This document shows, one piece after another, positions 1-6,919 of a DNA stretch of 19,210 bases. Positions within the stretch are counted from its first letter, which is position 1; each line of letters starts with the position of its first letter. The stretch is from Anaerofilum sp. (lineage in GTDB: Bacteria; Bacillota; Clostridia; Oscillospirales; Ruminococcaceae), in contig JAHHUF010000025.1 in NCBI GenBank assembly GCA_020024115.1, positions 1 through 19,210 on the forward strand. The letters are read 5' to 3'. The notes under the pieces were generated by a model. It did no database searches, was not told where the DNA came from, and saw nothing but the letters and a program-made list of their open reading frames with translations. The position numbers and the translations under genes were made by a program.

Positions 1-3
1 GAT

Positions 4-588
4 TCAAAAAGACGCATCTCCTTCCAGCTTGGTTTGTAGTTTTTTTAGCGAACGATGATATTTTGACAAAACAGTTGCTAGGGGAAGTTCCAATAAAGCT
101 GCGATTTCCCGATGTTTCAGACCTGTGACAGCGTGCAGCAAAAGCACTTGTCGTTCGCTGGTTGATAATGTTTCAAGTGCTGTGCATAAAAGCTGTCGTT
201 CTTCTGTGGAAAGTGCGGGAGATGGGAAAAGCAAATCGGAAGAAGTTTCGTCTGTGGGCAAAGGTTCGGTTTTTTTGCGTTCTCTCAATTTCATTAAAGT
301 GAGATTTTTGCCAATTGTGAGAATCCATGCCATTGGTTTGCCCTTTGACTGATAGCGATAAGCGTTGTCCCAAATGCGTACAAAGGTATCCTGCACCACA
401 TCTTCTGCATCTTGCCCGTTTTTGAGATAAGAAAGAGCAAGTGCATATACCGCCGTCCGAGTACGGCGATATAATTCTGCCAGAGAATCTCGGTCTCCGG
501 CAGAAATTGCGTATATTAGAGGTTCAAGCACATCAGGTGCCTGTTGGCTCTGCTGGTTTGATGCAACAGCAGCAAACAAAAAAAGCAT
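4..588 (-). CDS. ECF-type RNA polymerase sigma-70 family factor
   Basis: This 194-aa protein has the two-domain plan of extracytoplasmic-function sigma factors, which direct RNA polymerase to a small regulon. A region-2 core at about residues 38-90 carries the typical DAEDVVQDTFVRIWD stretch for core binding and -10 recognition. A region-4 helix-turn-helix at about 130-188 (LSTSERQVLLLHAV, then HREIAALLELPLATVLSKYH) recognises the -35. The length is normal for the family. The ATG at 588 is preceded by AGGAGA at a sensible distance. The first residues (MLFLFAAVASN) are unusually hydrophobic for a cytoplasmic sigma factor, so the true N-terminus could lie slightly inside. The stop is 3 bases from the window edge, so an anti-sigma partner, which usually follows, would be outside and cannot be seen. 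The family call is secure; the regulon is unknown. Confidence 0.93.
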   Translation of the reverse strand: MLFLFAAVASNQQSQQAPDVLEPLIYAISAGDRDSLAELYRRTRTAVYALALSYLKNGQDAEDVVQDTFVRIWDNAYRYQSKGKPMAWILTIGKNLTLMKLRERKKTEPLPTDETSSDLLFPSPALSTEERQLLCTALETLSTSERQVLLLHAVTGLKHREIAALLELPLATVLSKYHRSLKKLQTKLEGDASF

Positions 589-672
589 ATTGAATCTCTC
601 CTATTCAATTGGATAATGCATAAAAAAATCATTTTATTGCATGAAAAATAAAAAATTTTTTATATGATTGAA

Positions 673-701
673 ATTTTACCCCTTAATCAGCGAAACTTCA
701 A
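673..701 (-). promoter_or_regulatory. SigA-like promoter of the ECF sigma gene
   Basis: On the minus strand a -35 TTGAAG (696-701) is followed after exactly 17 bases by a -10 TAAAAT (673-678). This would give a leader of about 78 bases before the ATG at 588. It lies only 6 bases from the oppositely directed promoter of the radical SAM gene. The call rests on consensus match only. Confidence 0.55.
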
Positions 702-707
702 GGATAT

Positions 708-736
708 TTGACAAAAGCGGAAATTTGCAATAGGAT
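708..736 (+). promoter_or_regulatory. SigA-like promoter of the radical SAM gene
   Basis: A perfect -35 TTGACA (708-713) is followed after 17 bases by TAGGAT (731-736), a four-of-six match to the -10. The start codon of the radical SAM gene follows about 30 bases after the expected transcription start. The ideal -35 and spacing make this one of the best promoter matches in the window. Confidence 0.65.
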
Positions 737-771
737 AAAATATTATGAAAATATAGAAGGGCGGACAAAAT

Positions 772-2472
772 GTGAAACTGGTATTGGCAGTTTATAATTC
801 AAAATATATTCATTCCAGCCTTGCTCCGTGGTGTTTGGGTGCAGGACTGACAGCATACGCTCCATCGGTTGAATGGTGTGTCAAAGAAGGAACCATCAAT
901 CAAAACCCTGAGCTGCTGGTGAATCAGATTTTAGAGGAAAATCCGAATGTTGTTGGCTTTTCTGTTTATATTTGGAACAAGCCAAATACTTTGCAGGCAA
1001 TCAAAAGCATTAAAAAACAAAATCCTTGCTGCAAAATTGTGGTTGGTGGCCCAGAAGTCAGCTATAATGCAGCACAGATATTGCAAGAAAATTTAGAGAT
1101 TGATTATGTTCTGTCCGGAGAGGGGGAAGAAAGTCTGCCTGCATTCTGTAATGCACTTCAAGACAGACTAGACCCACTGGAACAAAATGTAGCAGGCTTG
1201 TGTGGACGAAACAATGGAACCATTGTGGAAAAAGAGCCTGCTGTTTTGACTATGTCACCTCCAGACCCTTATACCAAAGAATACTTTGAGGCATTGAATG
1301 GAAGAATCTGCTATATTGAAACCACAAGAGGCTGCCCATACCGCTGTGCGTTTTGTCTTTCGGGTCGGTGCGGCCCTGTGCGCTGCTTTGAGATGGACGA
1401 CATGAAACGCAGAATCACGAAACTGGCGCAAAGTGGAACCAAAACAATTAAATTTGTAGACCGTACTTTTAACGCCAGACCAGATAGAGCTGCCGAAATT
1501 TGGCGATGGATTTTGCAGGAATATGGTAAAAGTCTGCCAAAAGATGTGTGTTTCCATTTTGAAATTGCAGGAGATATTTTGAAAGAGGAACATTTTGAAC
1601 TGTTGAATCAAATGCCATTGGGTGCAGTGCAGCTTGAAATTGGATTGCAGAGTTTCCATGAACCAACACTAGAGGCAATTCACCGCAAAACAAACTGCAC
1701 AAAGCTGAAAGAAAATATTTGCCGTTTGGCACAGCCACAGAACATTCATCTGCATATTGATTTGATTGCAGGGCTGCCACTGGAAACCTTTGAAATTTTT
1801 GGGCAAAGTTTTAACACTGCTTTTGCCTTGCAGCCACAAATGCTGCAATTGGGCTTTTTGAAGCTGTTGTATGGGGCAGATATGCGGGAACAGCCACAGG
1901 AATACCCTTGTAATTTTGACAGCAATCCTCCCTATCAGGTGATTGATACCCCTTGGATTTCGGTAGAGGAACTGCACAAACTGCATTTGCTGGAAGATGT
2001 GGTAGAGCGTACCTTCAATTCGGGAAGATTCCACAGAACAATTGAATATTTGCTGGAAACAACAGGATTTTCTCCCTTTGCATTGTTTGGCTTTTTATCA
2101 GAACAGGAAACCGCAGAAAAAACAGGGCTGGATGCCTATACAGAGCTACTTTTTCAGACAGCCCAAAAACTTCCCAATGTGGACAAACAAAAACTGAGGG
2201 ATATTATGTGCATTGACCGTTTGGAAAGCAATGGCACAGGCAAACTTCCTGTGTGTTTGCAGGTGGAAGATAAAAACTTGAAACGGTACAGCATTTTGCT
2301 GGAACAAAAATCTGCAACCCCCAAAAAAGCCAAACGGGGAAAAGCAATTTTGTATGCAGACAATCAAATGGTTTGGGTGGATTATGGTAAGCCTGCACAT
2401 CCAGTGACAGGCAGAAGAAAAGCGGCATTTATTTCGCTGGATGAATTGGATAAAAGTGAAATTTTAAAATAG
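772..2472 (+). CDS. B12-binding domain/radical SAM protein with DUF4080-type C-terminus
   Basis: This 566-aa protein has an N-terminal cobalamin-binding-like Rossmann domain (about residues 1-130, opening VLAVYNSKYIHSSLAPW, with VGGPE at 91-95 and SGEGEE at 115-120). A radical SAM barrel follows, with the cluster motif CPYRCAFC (C188, C192, C195). The C-terminal region (about 370-555) resembles the DUF4080 extension of this family. Members use a [4Fe-4S] cluster and S-adenosylmethionine for radical chemistry, but substrates of the DUF4080 branch are not established. No B12-ligating DxHxxG motif is seen, so cobalamin may be bound base-on/His-off or not at all. The GTG start at 772 follows an AAGGGCGG-like site. 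An ATG two bases upstream (770) runs straight into TGA, so GTG is the only usable start here. No convincing terminator is seen after the stop. Confidence 0.9.
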   Translation: MKLVLAVYNSKYIHSSLAPWCLGAGLTAYAPSVEWCVKEGTINQNPELLVNQILEENPNVVGFSVYIWNKPNTLQAIKSIKKQNPCCKIVVGGPEVSYNAAQILQENLEIDYVLSGEGEESLPAFCNALQDRLDPLEQNVAGLCGRNNGTIVEKEPAVLTMSPPDPYTKEYFEALNGRICYIETTRGCPYRCAFCLSGRCGPVRCFEMDDMKRRITKLAQSGTKTIKFVDRTFNARPDRAAEIWRWILQEYGKSLPKDVCFHFEIAGDILKEEHFELLNQMPLGAVQLEIGLQSFHEPTLEAIHRKTNCTKLKENICRLAQPQNIHLHIDLIAGLPLETFEIFGQSFNTAFALQPQMLQLGFLKLLYGADMREQPQEYPCNFDSNPPYQVIDTPWISVEELHKLHLLEDVVERTFNSGRFHRTIEYLLETTGFSPFALFGFLSEQETAEKTGLDAYTELLFQTAQKLPNVDKQKLRDIMCIDRLESNGTGKLPVCLQVEDKNLKRYSILLEQKSATPKKAKRGKAILYADNQMVWVDYGKPAHPVTGRRKAAFISLDELDKSEILK

Positions 2473-2584
2473 CATTGCATAATAGTACAAAATAGCATTA
2501 CAATAGAAGAAAGAGCAAAAGGAAGATTTGTGTTGAAAACTTTTGATATAATAATTCGTATTATAGATTACGAAACAAAAGGCT

Positions 2585-2604
2585 ATCTCAAAACTTGAGA
2601 TTTT
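2585..2604 (+). terminator. Small hairpin with short T-run between radical SAM and HD genes
   Basis: A perfect 7-bp stem ATCTCAA/TTGAGAT with a 3-base loop (2585-2601) runs into a T-stretch of four. The stem is AT-rich and the T-run short, so it is at best a weak intrinsic terminator or attenuator. It sits between outer arms CAAAAGGCT (2576-2584) and AGCCTTTTG (2644-2652), which could form an alternative long-range stem. A TATAAT at 2547-2552 lies upstream but lacks a good -35 at normal spacing. Confidence 0.35.
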
Positions 2605-2721
2605 AAGCATTCCAGTGGATGTTGGATAGAAATTGAAAAAATGGAGCCTTTTGCCTCATATATCTTTTTGCTGAGAAAATTATCAGTGTTTTGAATACAC
2701 TCAGAATGGAGGACCGTTTCA

Positions 2722-3225
2722 ATGTGGAATCAAAAAAACCTTTTGGATTTTAAACACTATGTGCAAGACCTGCTCAATGATGAGCAAGTGCAAAAAATGC
2801 GATATATTGAGCAGCATGTGGAAGGAATTGATTGTTTTGACCACAGCTTATTTGTCGCATATCTTTCTTTTATTATTTGCAGAAAACTGCGTCTGAATGA
2901 ACGCGCCGCCGCACGGGGAGGACTTTTGCACGATTTGTATTTGTGCGACTGGAACACCACAACAGTGGGATTGTTTGAGCGGTTGCTGATTCATCCTGCT
3001 ATGGCTTTGAAAAATGCGCGCCCCTATGGACTTTCTGCTTTGGAAGAAGATATTATTCTGACCCATATGTGGCCTGTGACCCTGCGCAAGATTCCACGCC
3101 ATTGGGAATCTTGGGTGGTGAATTTTGCGGACAAGGTTTGCACCATCAGCGAAGTTTGCAGGGTGTATCACTATGCAAAAGTGCACCAGCGCCTTCAGCC
3201 AGAAACTGTCAAAAAACGGCTGTAA
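2722..3225 (+). CDS. Small HD-domain phosphohydrolase
   Basis: This 167-aa protein has the metal-binding pattern of the HD superfamily: H41 (FDHSLFVAY), the H70-D71 doublet (GGLLHDLYL), further histidines at H91 and H115 (THMWPV), and a late aspartate D137 (NFADK). HD proteins of this kind hydrolyse phosphomonoester or phosphodiester bonds in nucleotides or signalling molecules; the substrate cannot be told from sequence. It is a single compact domain without signal peptide or membrane segment, so it should be cytosolic. The ATG at 2722 is preceded by GGAGGA at 2708-2713. The gene stands in the same direction as the radical SAM gene but is separated by 249 bases that include a hairpin, so it is probably not simply co-transcribed. 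Similar small HD proteins are common in Clostridia. Confidence 0.85.
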   Translation: MWNQKNLLDFKHYVQDLLNDEQVQKMRYIEQHVEGIDCFDHSLFVAYLSFIICRKLRLNERAAARGGLLHDLYLCDWNTTTVGLFERLLIHPAMALKNARPYGLSALEEDIILTHMWPVTLRKIPRHWESWVVNFADKVCTISEVCRVYHYAKVHQRLQPETVKKRL

Positions 3226-3291
3226 ATGCACATTAAATTGTGAAAAAATATGATTTTGTGTGTTATTTGCAGCAGAATCAAAAGATGTTGC

Positions 3292-3320
3292 TTGAATTGC
3301 AAACAAGGATACAGTATAAT
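3292..3320 (+). promoter_or_regulatory. SigA-like promoter of the SGNH hydrolase gene
   Basis: TTGAAT (3292-3297) is followed after 17 bases by a perfect TATAAT (3315-3320). The transcript would start near 3327, leaving an unusually long leader of about 150 bases before the TTG start at 3476. The leader contains nested inverted repeats. Confidence 0.65.
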
Positions 3321-3386
3321 AAATACAACTATCCTAAAGCTATGATATACAAAGCATAAACTCCAAAGAGCTGATTTCAATCAGAA

Positions 3387-3455
3387 GTGCTGCGTTATCG
3401 CTTTAGAACAATTTCTGCATCAGTTTGATGCAGTGAAAATAGAAGTGCGCAGCAC
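3387..3455 (+). promoter_or_regulatory. Nested inverted repeats in the 5' leader of the SGNH gene
   Basis: An outer 8-bp stem GTGCTGCG (3387-3394) / CGCAGCAC (3448-3455) encloses a perfect inner hairpin CTGCATCA (3415-3422) / TGATGCAG (3426-3433) with a 3-base loop. The outer stem ends a few bases before the GGGGAGG ribosome binding site (3459-3465). This arrangement could control access to translation, but no known riboswitch or leader family is recognised. Confidence 0.45.
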
Positions 3456-3475
3456 AATGGGGAGGATGCAGAAGT

Positions 3476-4474
3476 TTGTCCAGTTATAATGAGTTTAAAG
3501 CACAGACAAAGCGGCGCCGCCGCAGAAAAAATATGCGAAGATTTGTCATTTTGGCGATTACAGCGATTGTAATTTGCTTGCTGGCATGGGTGATTACTTG
3601 GATTATTGGAAAAGTATCCCGAGAAAATACTCCATCAGAAGATTCTTCTCAAAGTATCCCCAGCGATGACACCCAAACAACAGAAACAGACAATAATAAT
3701 TCGCAAGAGCCAAAGCCAGCAGGATGGAATATTGTGGGGCCAATTCGTGGAACTATTGACCAAACCATCATTACCCCTGACTATCGAATGATTTCTTTGC
3801 CTGAAAATGGACGAGTTGACACCAGCTATTTTGCTAATTCTTTGTTTATTGGAGATTCAGTTTCGCAAGGCTGGGTAGTGTATGATAACCCTATCAAAGA
3901 AATCAGCACATTTTGTGCATATAAGGGTTCCGGCCCGGATGGTGTTGTAAACAATGCTCAGATGCCGTTGCCTGATGGGACTCGTGTTGCAATGCAGGAC
4001 GATATTGCACAGAAATTGGCAGAAAAACAGCCAGAACATATCTATATTTTATTTGGTGCAAACTCTTTGAAAACACTTTCTGTTGAAAATTTTGTGATTT
4101 ATTACAGCAAAATGTTGGATTGGCTCAAAACAGTTTGCCGACCCGATGCGCAAATTTATATCCAATCTATGACCCCTGTTACAGCAGCATACGAGGCATC
4201 TGATGCACGATACAGCAAAGCTAATTTGTACGCTGTAAACAATGCTTTGGCACAGATGGCGTATGAACGTGGTTTGTATTTTGTGGACTTAACCGAGGTT
4301 TTGACAGGTGATGATGGGTACACCATTCCGGAATACAGTGCCCCTGATGGTATTCACTTGCAGGGAGCAGGCTATCGTGCATGGCTGGATTATCTTTCCG
4401 GACATACTGCATATAGTTCCACCGCTCCATATTTGGAGGGGTCGCCTTATTATAAGGCTCCCGAAACAGCCTGA
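3476..4474 (+). CDS. Membrane-anchored SGNH/GDSL-type hydrolase
   Basis: This 332-aa protein begins with a very basic cytoplasmic tail (KRRRRRKNMRR, residues 12-22), a single membrane segment (about 22-45) and a Ser/Thr/Asn/Gln-rich linker (about 50-82). An extracellular SGNH hydrolase domain follows (about 115-312). The catalytic blocks are visible: GDS with S128 (LFIGDSVSQGW), block III FGANSL with G194 and N196, and block V DGIHL with D291 and H294. Such enzymes deacetylate or esterify cell-wall and surface glycans. The nearby glycan operon makes a surface polysaccharide plausible as substrate, but this is inference. The TTG start is chosen because GGAGG at 3461-3465 fits it and because it keeps the basic tail. 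The ATG at 3466 is out of frame and abuts the binding site; an in-frame ATG at residue 20 is the alternative. Confidence 0.88.
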   Translation: MSSYNEFKAQTKRRRRRKNMRRFVILAITAIVICLLAWVITWIIGKVSRENTPSEDSSQSIPSDDTQTTETDNNNSQEPKPAGWNIVGPIRGTIDQTIITPDYRMISLPENGRVDTSYFANSLFIGDSVSQGWVVYDNPIKEISTFCAYKGSGPDGVVNNAQMPLPDGTRVAMQDDIAQKLAEKQPEHIYILFGANSLKTLSVENFVIYYSKMLDWLKTVCRPDAQIYIQSMTPVTAAYEASDARYSKANLYAVNNALAQMAYERGLYFVDLTEVLTGDDGYTIPEYSAPDGIHLQGAGYRAWLDYLSGHTAYSSTAPYLEGSPYYKAPETA

Positions 4475-4507
4475 AAAATATAAATTTGAGATTGTATAGA
4501 TTGTATC

Positions 4508-4541
4508 AAGGCAGCTTTTGCTTTTGCAAAGGCTGCTTTTT
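4508..4541 (+). terminator. Rho-independent terminator after the SGNH gene
   Basis: An 11-bp stem GCAGCTTTTGC (4511-4521) / GCAAAGGCTGC (4526-4536), with one G-U pair and a 4-base loop, is followed by five T residues. Flanking AAG extends the stem slightly. It closes the SGNH transcription unit about 35 bases after the stop and separates it from the fusion gene. Confidence 0.85.
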
Positions 4542-4576
4542 AATAATCGAAAAGATATGCTTTCGTGGAATAATAC

Positions 4577-4605
4577 TGGAAAAAATCAATGCAATATGGT
4601 AAGAT
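4577..4605 (+). promoter_or_regulatory. Possible extended -10 promoter of the acyltransferase-kinase fusion
   Basis: TGGAAA (4577-4582), a 17-base spacer and TAAGAT (4600-4605) with a TGG immediately upstream form an extended -10 element. Each hexamer matches four of six consensus positions. It lies between the terminator at 4508-4541 and the gene start at 4647, where a promoter is expected. Confidence 0.4.
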
Positions 4606-4646
4606 GAAAGTTATTAGACAGAATACCAGCGTAAGGAGTGTCATGA

Positions 4647-6263
4647 ATGGAAAAACTATTGATTTTAGGTGCAGGGGGCTTTGGTCAGGTGGTGGCAGAA
4701 GTTGCTGCTGAATTGGGATATGAGGTTTCTTTTTTAGATGATGCTGTGCGTGGTAATAGAGTGATTGGACGCTGTATGGACTATGAGTCTTTATATGGAA
4801 CATATAAAAAAGCAGTTGCAGCATTTGGAAATAACCGTCTAAGACTGCGTTGGGTAAAACATCTTTTAGAGGCAGGATATGAAGTGCCAACCTTAGTTCA
4901 TCCAACTGCATGGGTCAGCCCTTCTGCAGAATTGGCAGAAGGGTGTATTGTGCTGCATCAGGCAATTGTCAATACAAAGTGCCAACTGGGAAAAGCCTGC
5001 TTGATTAACTGTGGAGCAGTGGTTGACCATGATAACCGTTTGGAAGATGGTGTGCATATCGGACTTGGAACCGTAATCAAAGCGAATTGCTGCATTAAAC
5101 CATTGCAGAAAATTGAAGCGGGTACTGTTATTTTTTCTACCCGTCGAAAAATTGATGGTGTGGACAACTTGATGCTGGAAGATGCACTGTATGCTTTTGG
5201 GTTTGGCAATACATGCAGCTTTGTAAAACCCTTTGGAGAAGGACATATCAACGAAACCTATGCGGTGTATATGCCCTGTGATGGAAAAGAAGAATTGACC
5301 TATATTTTGCAGCGTGTTAATACCAATGTATTTAAAAAGCCCAAAGAGGTAATGGATAATATCATGGGTGTGACAGAGTTTTTGCGTAAGCGAATTATAC
5401 AGAATGGAGGAAATCCAAACCGTGAAACTCTGAGCTATATCCGCACAAAAGCAGGGGAAAGTTTCTTTGAGGACAGTGAGGGAAACCCGTGGCGCTGCTA
5501 TAATTTTATTGAAGATTCTGTTTGTTATCAATTGGTTGAACAGCCGGAACAATTTTATGAATCTGCAAGGTCGTTTGGAAATTTCTTGCAGCAGCTTTCA
5601 GATTATCCTGCACATACTTTGCATGAAACAATTCCTCATTTTCATGACACCGAAAGCCGCTTTATGGACTTTGCAAAGGCATTGGAACGAGATGTGAAAA
5701 ACCGTGCGGTCAAATGTGAAAAAGAAATTGAGTTTATACAGGCAAGAAGGGACGATTGTGCTGTTTTGACGAAACAGTTGCATGCTGGGAATCTGCCCCT
5801 GCGTGTGACACACAATGACACAAAGCTGAACAACATTCTGTTTGATGAAAACACTGGAAAAGGTCTGTGTATTATTGATTTGGATACCATTATGCCTGGT
5901 CTTGCTGCCAATGATTTTGGCGATTCCATCCGTTTTGGTGCTACCACAGCAGCAGAGGATGAGAAAGATTTGTCAAAGGTTCACTTTGATATTAACTTGT
6001 ATGAGTTGTATGTAAAAGGATATTTGGAAACAGCAGGAAATATTTTGACCGATGCAGAAAAAGAAAGCCTTGCATGGGGAGCAAGAATTATTACTTTGGA
6101 ATGTGGGATTCGCTTTTTGACAGACTATTTGCAGGGTGATACCTATTTTAAAACAGACCGTTGTTCTCATAACTTAGACCGTGCCAGAACACAATTTAAA
6201 TTGGTGGAAGAAATGGAAAGCCACTTTGAACAAATGCAGGAAATTGTGAGAAAATACTGTTGA
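4647..6263 (+). CDS. Fusion: PglD/NeuD-like sugar acyltransferase + NahK-like N-acetylhexosamine 1-kinase
   Basis: This 538-aa protein joins two domains. Residues 1 to about 175 look like a PglD/NeuD-type sugar acyltransferase: a Rossmann-like nucleotide-sugar fold (LILGAGGFGQVV) followed by imperfect hexapeptide repeats, with a candidate catalytic histidine H128 in VVDHDN. The usual C-terminal coils seem shortened. Residues about 176-538 match the NahK/LnpB branch of the phosphotransferase (APH) superfamily, which phosphorylates C1 of GlcNAc or GalNAc. The glycine loop is PFGEGHINETY (195-205), the catalytic loop THNDTKLNN (D391), and the metal site IDLDTIMPG (D413). Both parts are in one uninterrupted frame behind a TAAGGAG site. 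PglD and NahK are normally separate proteins. The fusion could make acylated HexNAc-1-phosphate, or the first domain could be a sugar-nucleotide sensor; both are inference. Confidence 0.88.
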   Translation: MEKLLILGAGGFGQVVAEVAAELGYEVSFLDDAVRGNRVIGRCMDYESLYGTYKKAVAAFGNNRLRLRWVKHLLEAGYEVPTLVHPTAWVSPSAELAEGCIVLHQAIVNTKCQLGKACLINCGAVVDHDNRLEDGVHIGLGTVIKANCCIKPLQKIEAGTVIFSTRRKIDGVDNLMLEDALYAFGFGNTCSFVKPFGEGHINETYAVYMPCDGKEELTYILQRVNTNVFKKPKEVMDNIMGVTEFLRKRIIQNGGNPNRETLSYIRTKAGESFFEDSEGNPWRCYNFIEDSVCYQLVEQPEQFYESARSFGNFLQQLSDYPAHTLHETIPHFHDTESRFMDFAKALERDVKNRAVKCEKEIEFIQARRDDCAVLTKQLHAGNLPLRVTHNDTKLNNILFDENTGKGLCIIDLDTIMPGLAANDFGDSIRFGATTAAEDEKDLSKVHFDINLYELYVKGYLETAGNILTDAEKESLAWGARIITLECGIRFLTDYLQGDTYFKTDRCSHNLDRARTQFKLVEEMESHFEQMQEIVRKYC

Positions 6264-6320
6264 TTTATTTTATGATTGAAGAATTTGGCTGAATATGCCA
6301 TAGAAAAGAAGGAAAAATGT

Positions 6321-6872
6321 ATGAAATTGATGATTGCATCTGATTTGCATGGCTCTGCCGCATGGACACGCCGTTTGTTGGAACAATATCATGCTATGCA
6401 GCCTGATAAGTTGATTTTGCTTGGAGATTTGTTGTATCATGGGCCAAGAAATGATTTGCCGGATGAGTATGCACCCAAAACCGTTATCCCTATGCTGAAT
6501 GATATGAAAAATGAAATTTTGGCAGTGCGGGGCAATTGCGAGGCAGAAGTTGACCAGATGGTGCTGGAATTTCCTGTTATGGCAGACTATGCACAGCTTG
6601 TGCTGGAAGATGGAAGAACTTTATTTTTGACACATGGGCATTTGTTCAATCCTGAACATTTGCCCCCCTTGAAAAAGGGCAGTGTCTTTGCATTTGGACA
6701 TGTGCATATTAAGCATGGTGAATGGAAAGATGACATTGCAATCGTGAACCCAGGTTCGGTGTCTATTCCGAAAGATGGAACACACAGTTTTATGATTTAT
6801 GAAAATGGTGAGTTTATTGCATATAATCTTGAAACCGGTGAGGAAATTAGCCATTTTGCATTGAATCAATAA
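6321..6872 (+). CDS. yfcE: YfcE-type metallophosphodiesterase
   Basis: This 183-aa protein carries the calcineurin-like phosphoesterase motifs of the YfcE/MJ0936 family: ASDLHG (residues 6-11), LLGDLLYHG, VRGNCEAEVD, LTHGHLF and FGHVHI. These supply the Asp, Asn and His ligands of a two-metal centre. YfcE-like enzymes hydrolyse phosphodiester model substrates and their physiological substrate is uncertain. The ATG at 6321 is preferred: AAGAAGGA lies 7 bases upstream, and the protein then starts directly with the first beta strand and has the family length. An upstream in-frame TTG at 6276 would add 15 residues of no recognisable fold. It lies 57 bases behind the fusion gene with no terminator between, so the two are probably co-transcribed. 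The pairing of a kinase and a phosphoesterase may matter, but this is speculative. Confidence 0.9.
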   Translation: MKLMIASDLHGSAAWTRRLLEQYHAMQPDKLILLGDLLYHGPRNDLPDEYAPKTVIPMLNDMKNEILAVRGNCEAEVDQMVLEFPVMADYAQLVLEDGRTLFLTHGHLFNPEHLPPLKKGSVFAFGHVHIKHGEWKDDIAIVNPGSVSIPKDGTHSFMIYENGEFIAYNLETGEEISHFALNQ

Positions 6873-6878
6873 AATGTC

Positions 6879-6915
6879 AAAGCCTCATGTATCAATTGAT
6901 ACATGAGGCTTTTTC
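6879..6915. terminator. Palindromic, probably bidirectional terminator between convergent units
   Basis: A perfect 30-base palindrome occupies 6881-6910 (arms beginning AGCCTCATGTATC, centre AATT), followed on the plus strand by a run of five T and preceded by AA. It lies 8 bases after the YfcE stop and 9 bases before the end of the convergent SGNH gene. The T-run is better for plus-strand transcripts, but the symmetric stem can also end the minus-strand glycan operon. Confidence 0.9.
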
Positions 6916-6919
6916 GATA

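Noticed and set aside
4643..4645. ATG four bases upstream of the fusion gene start
   Set aside because: It is out of frame with the acyltransferase domain; the ATG at 4647 leads directly into the Rossmann strand and fits the TAAGGAG site.
4893..5552. 219-codon minus-strand frame opposite the fusion gene
   Set aside because: It overlaps both conserved domains of the fusion protein on the other strand and shows no family features.
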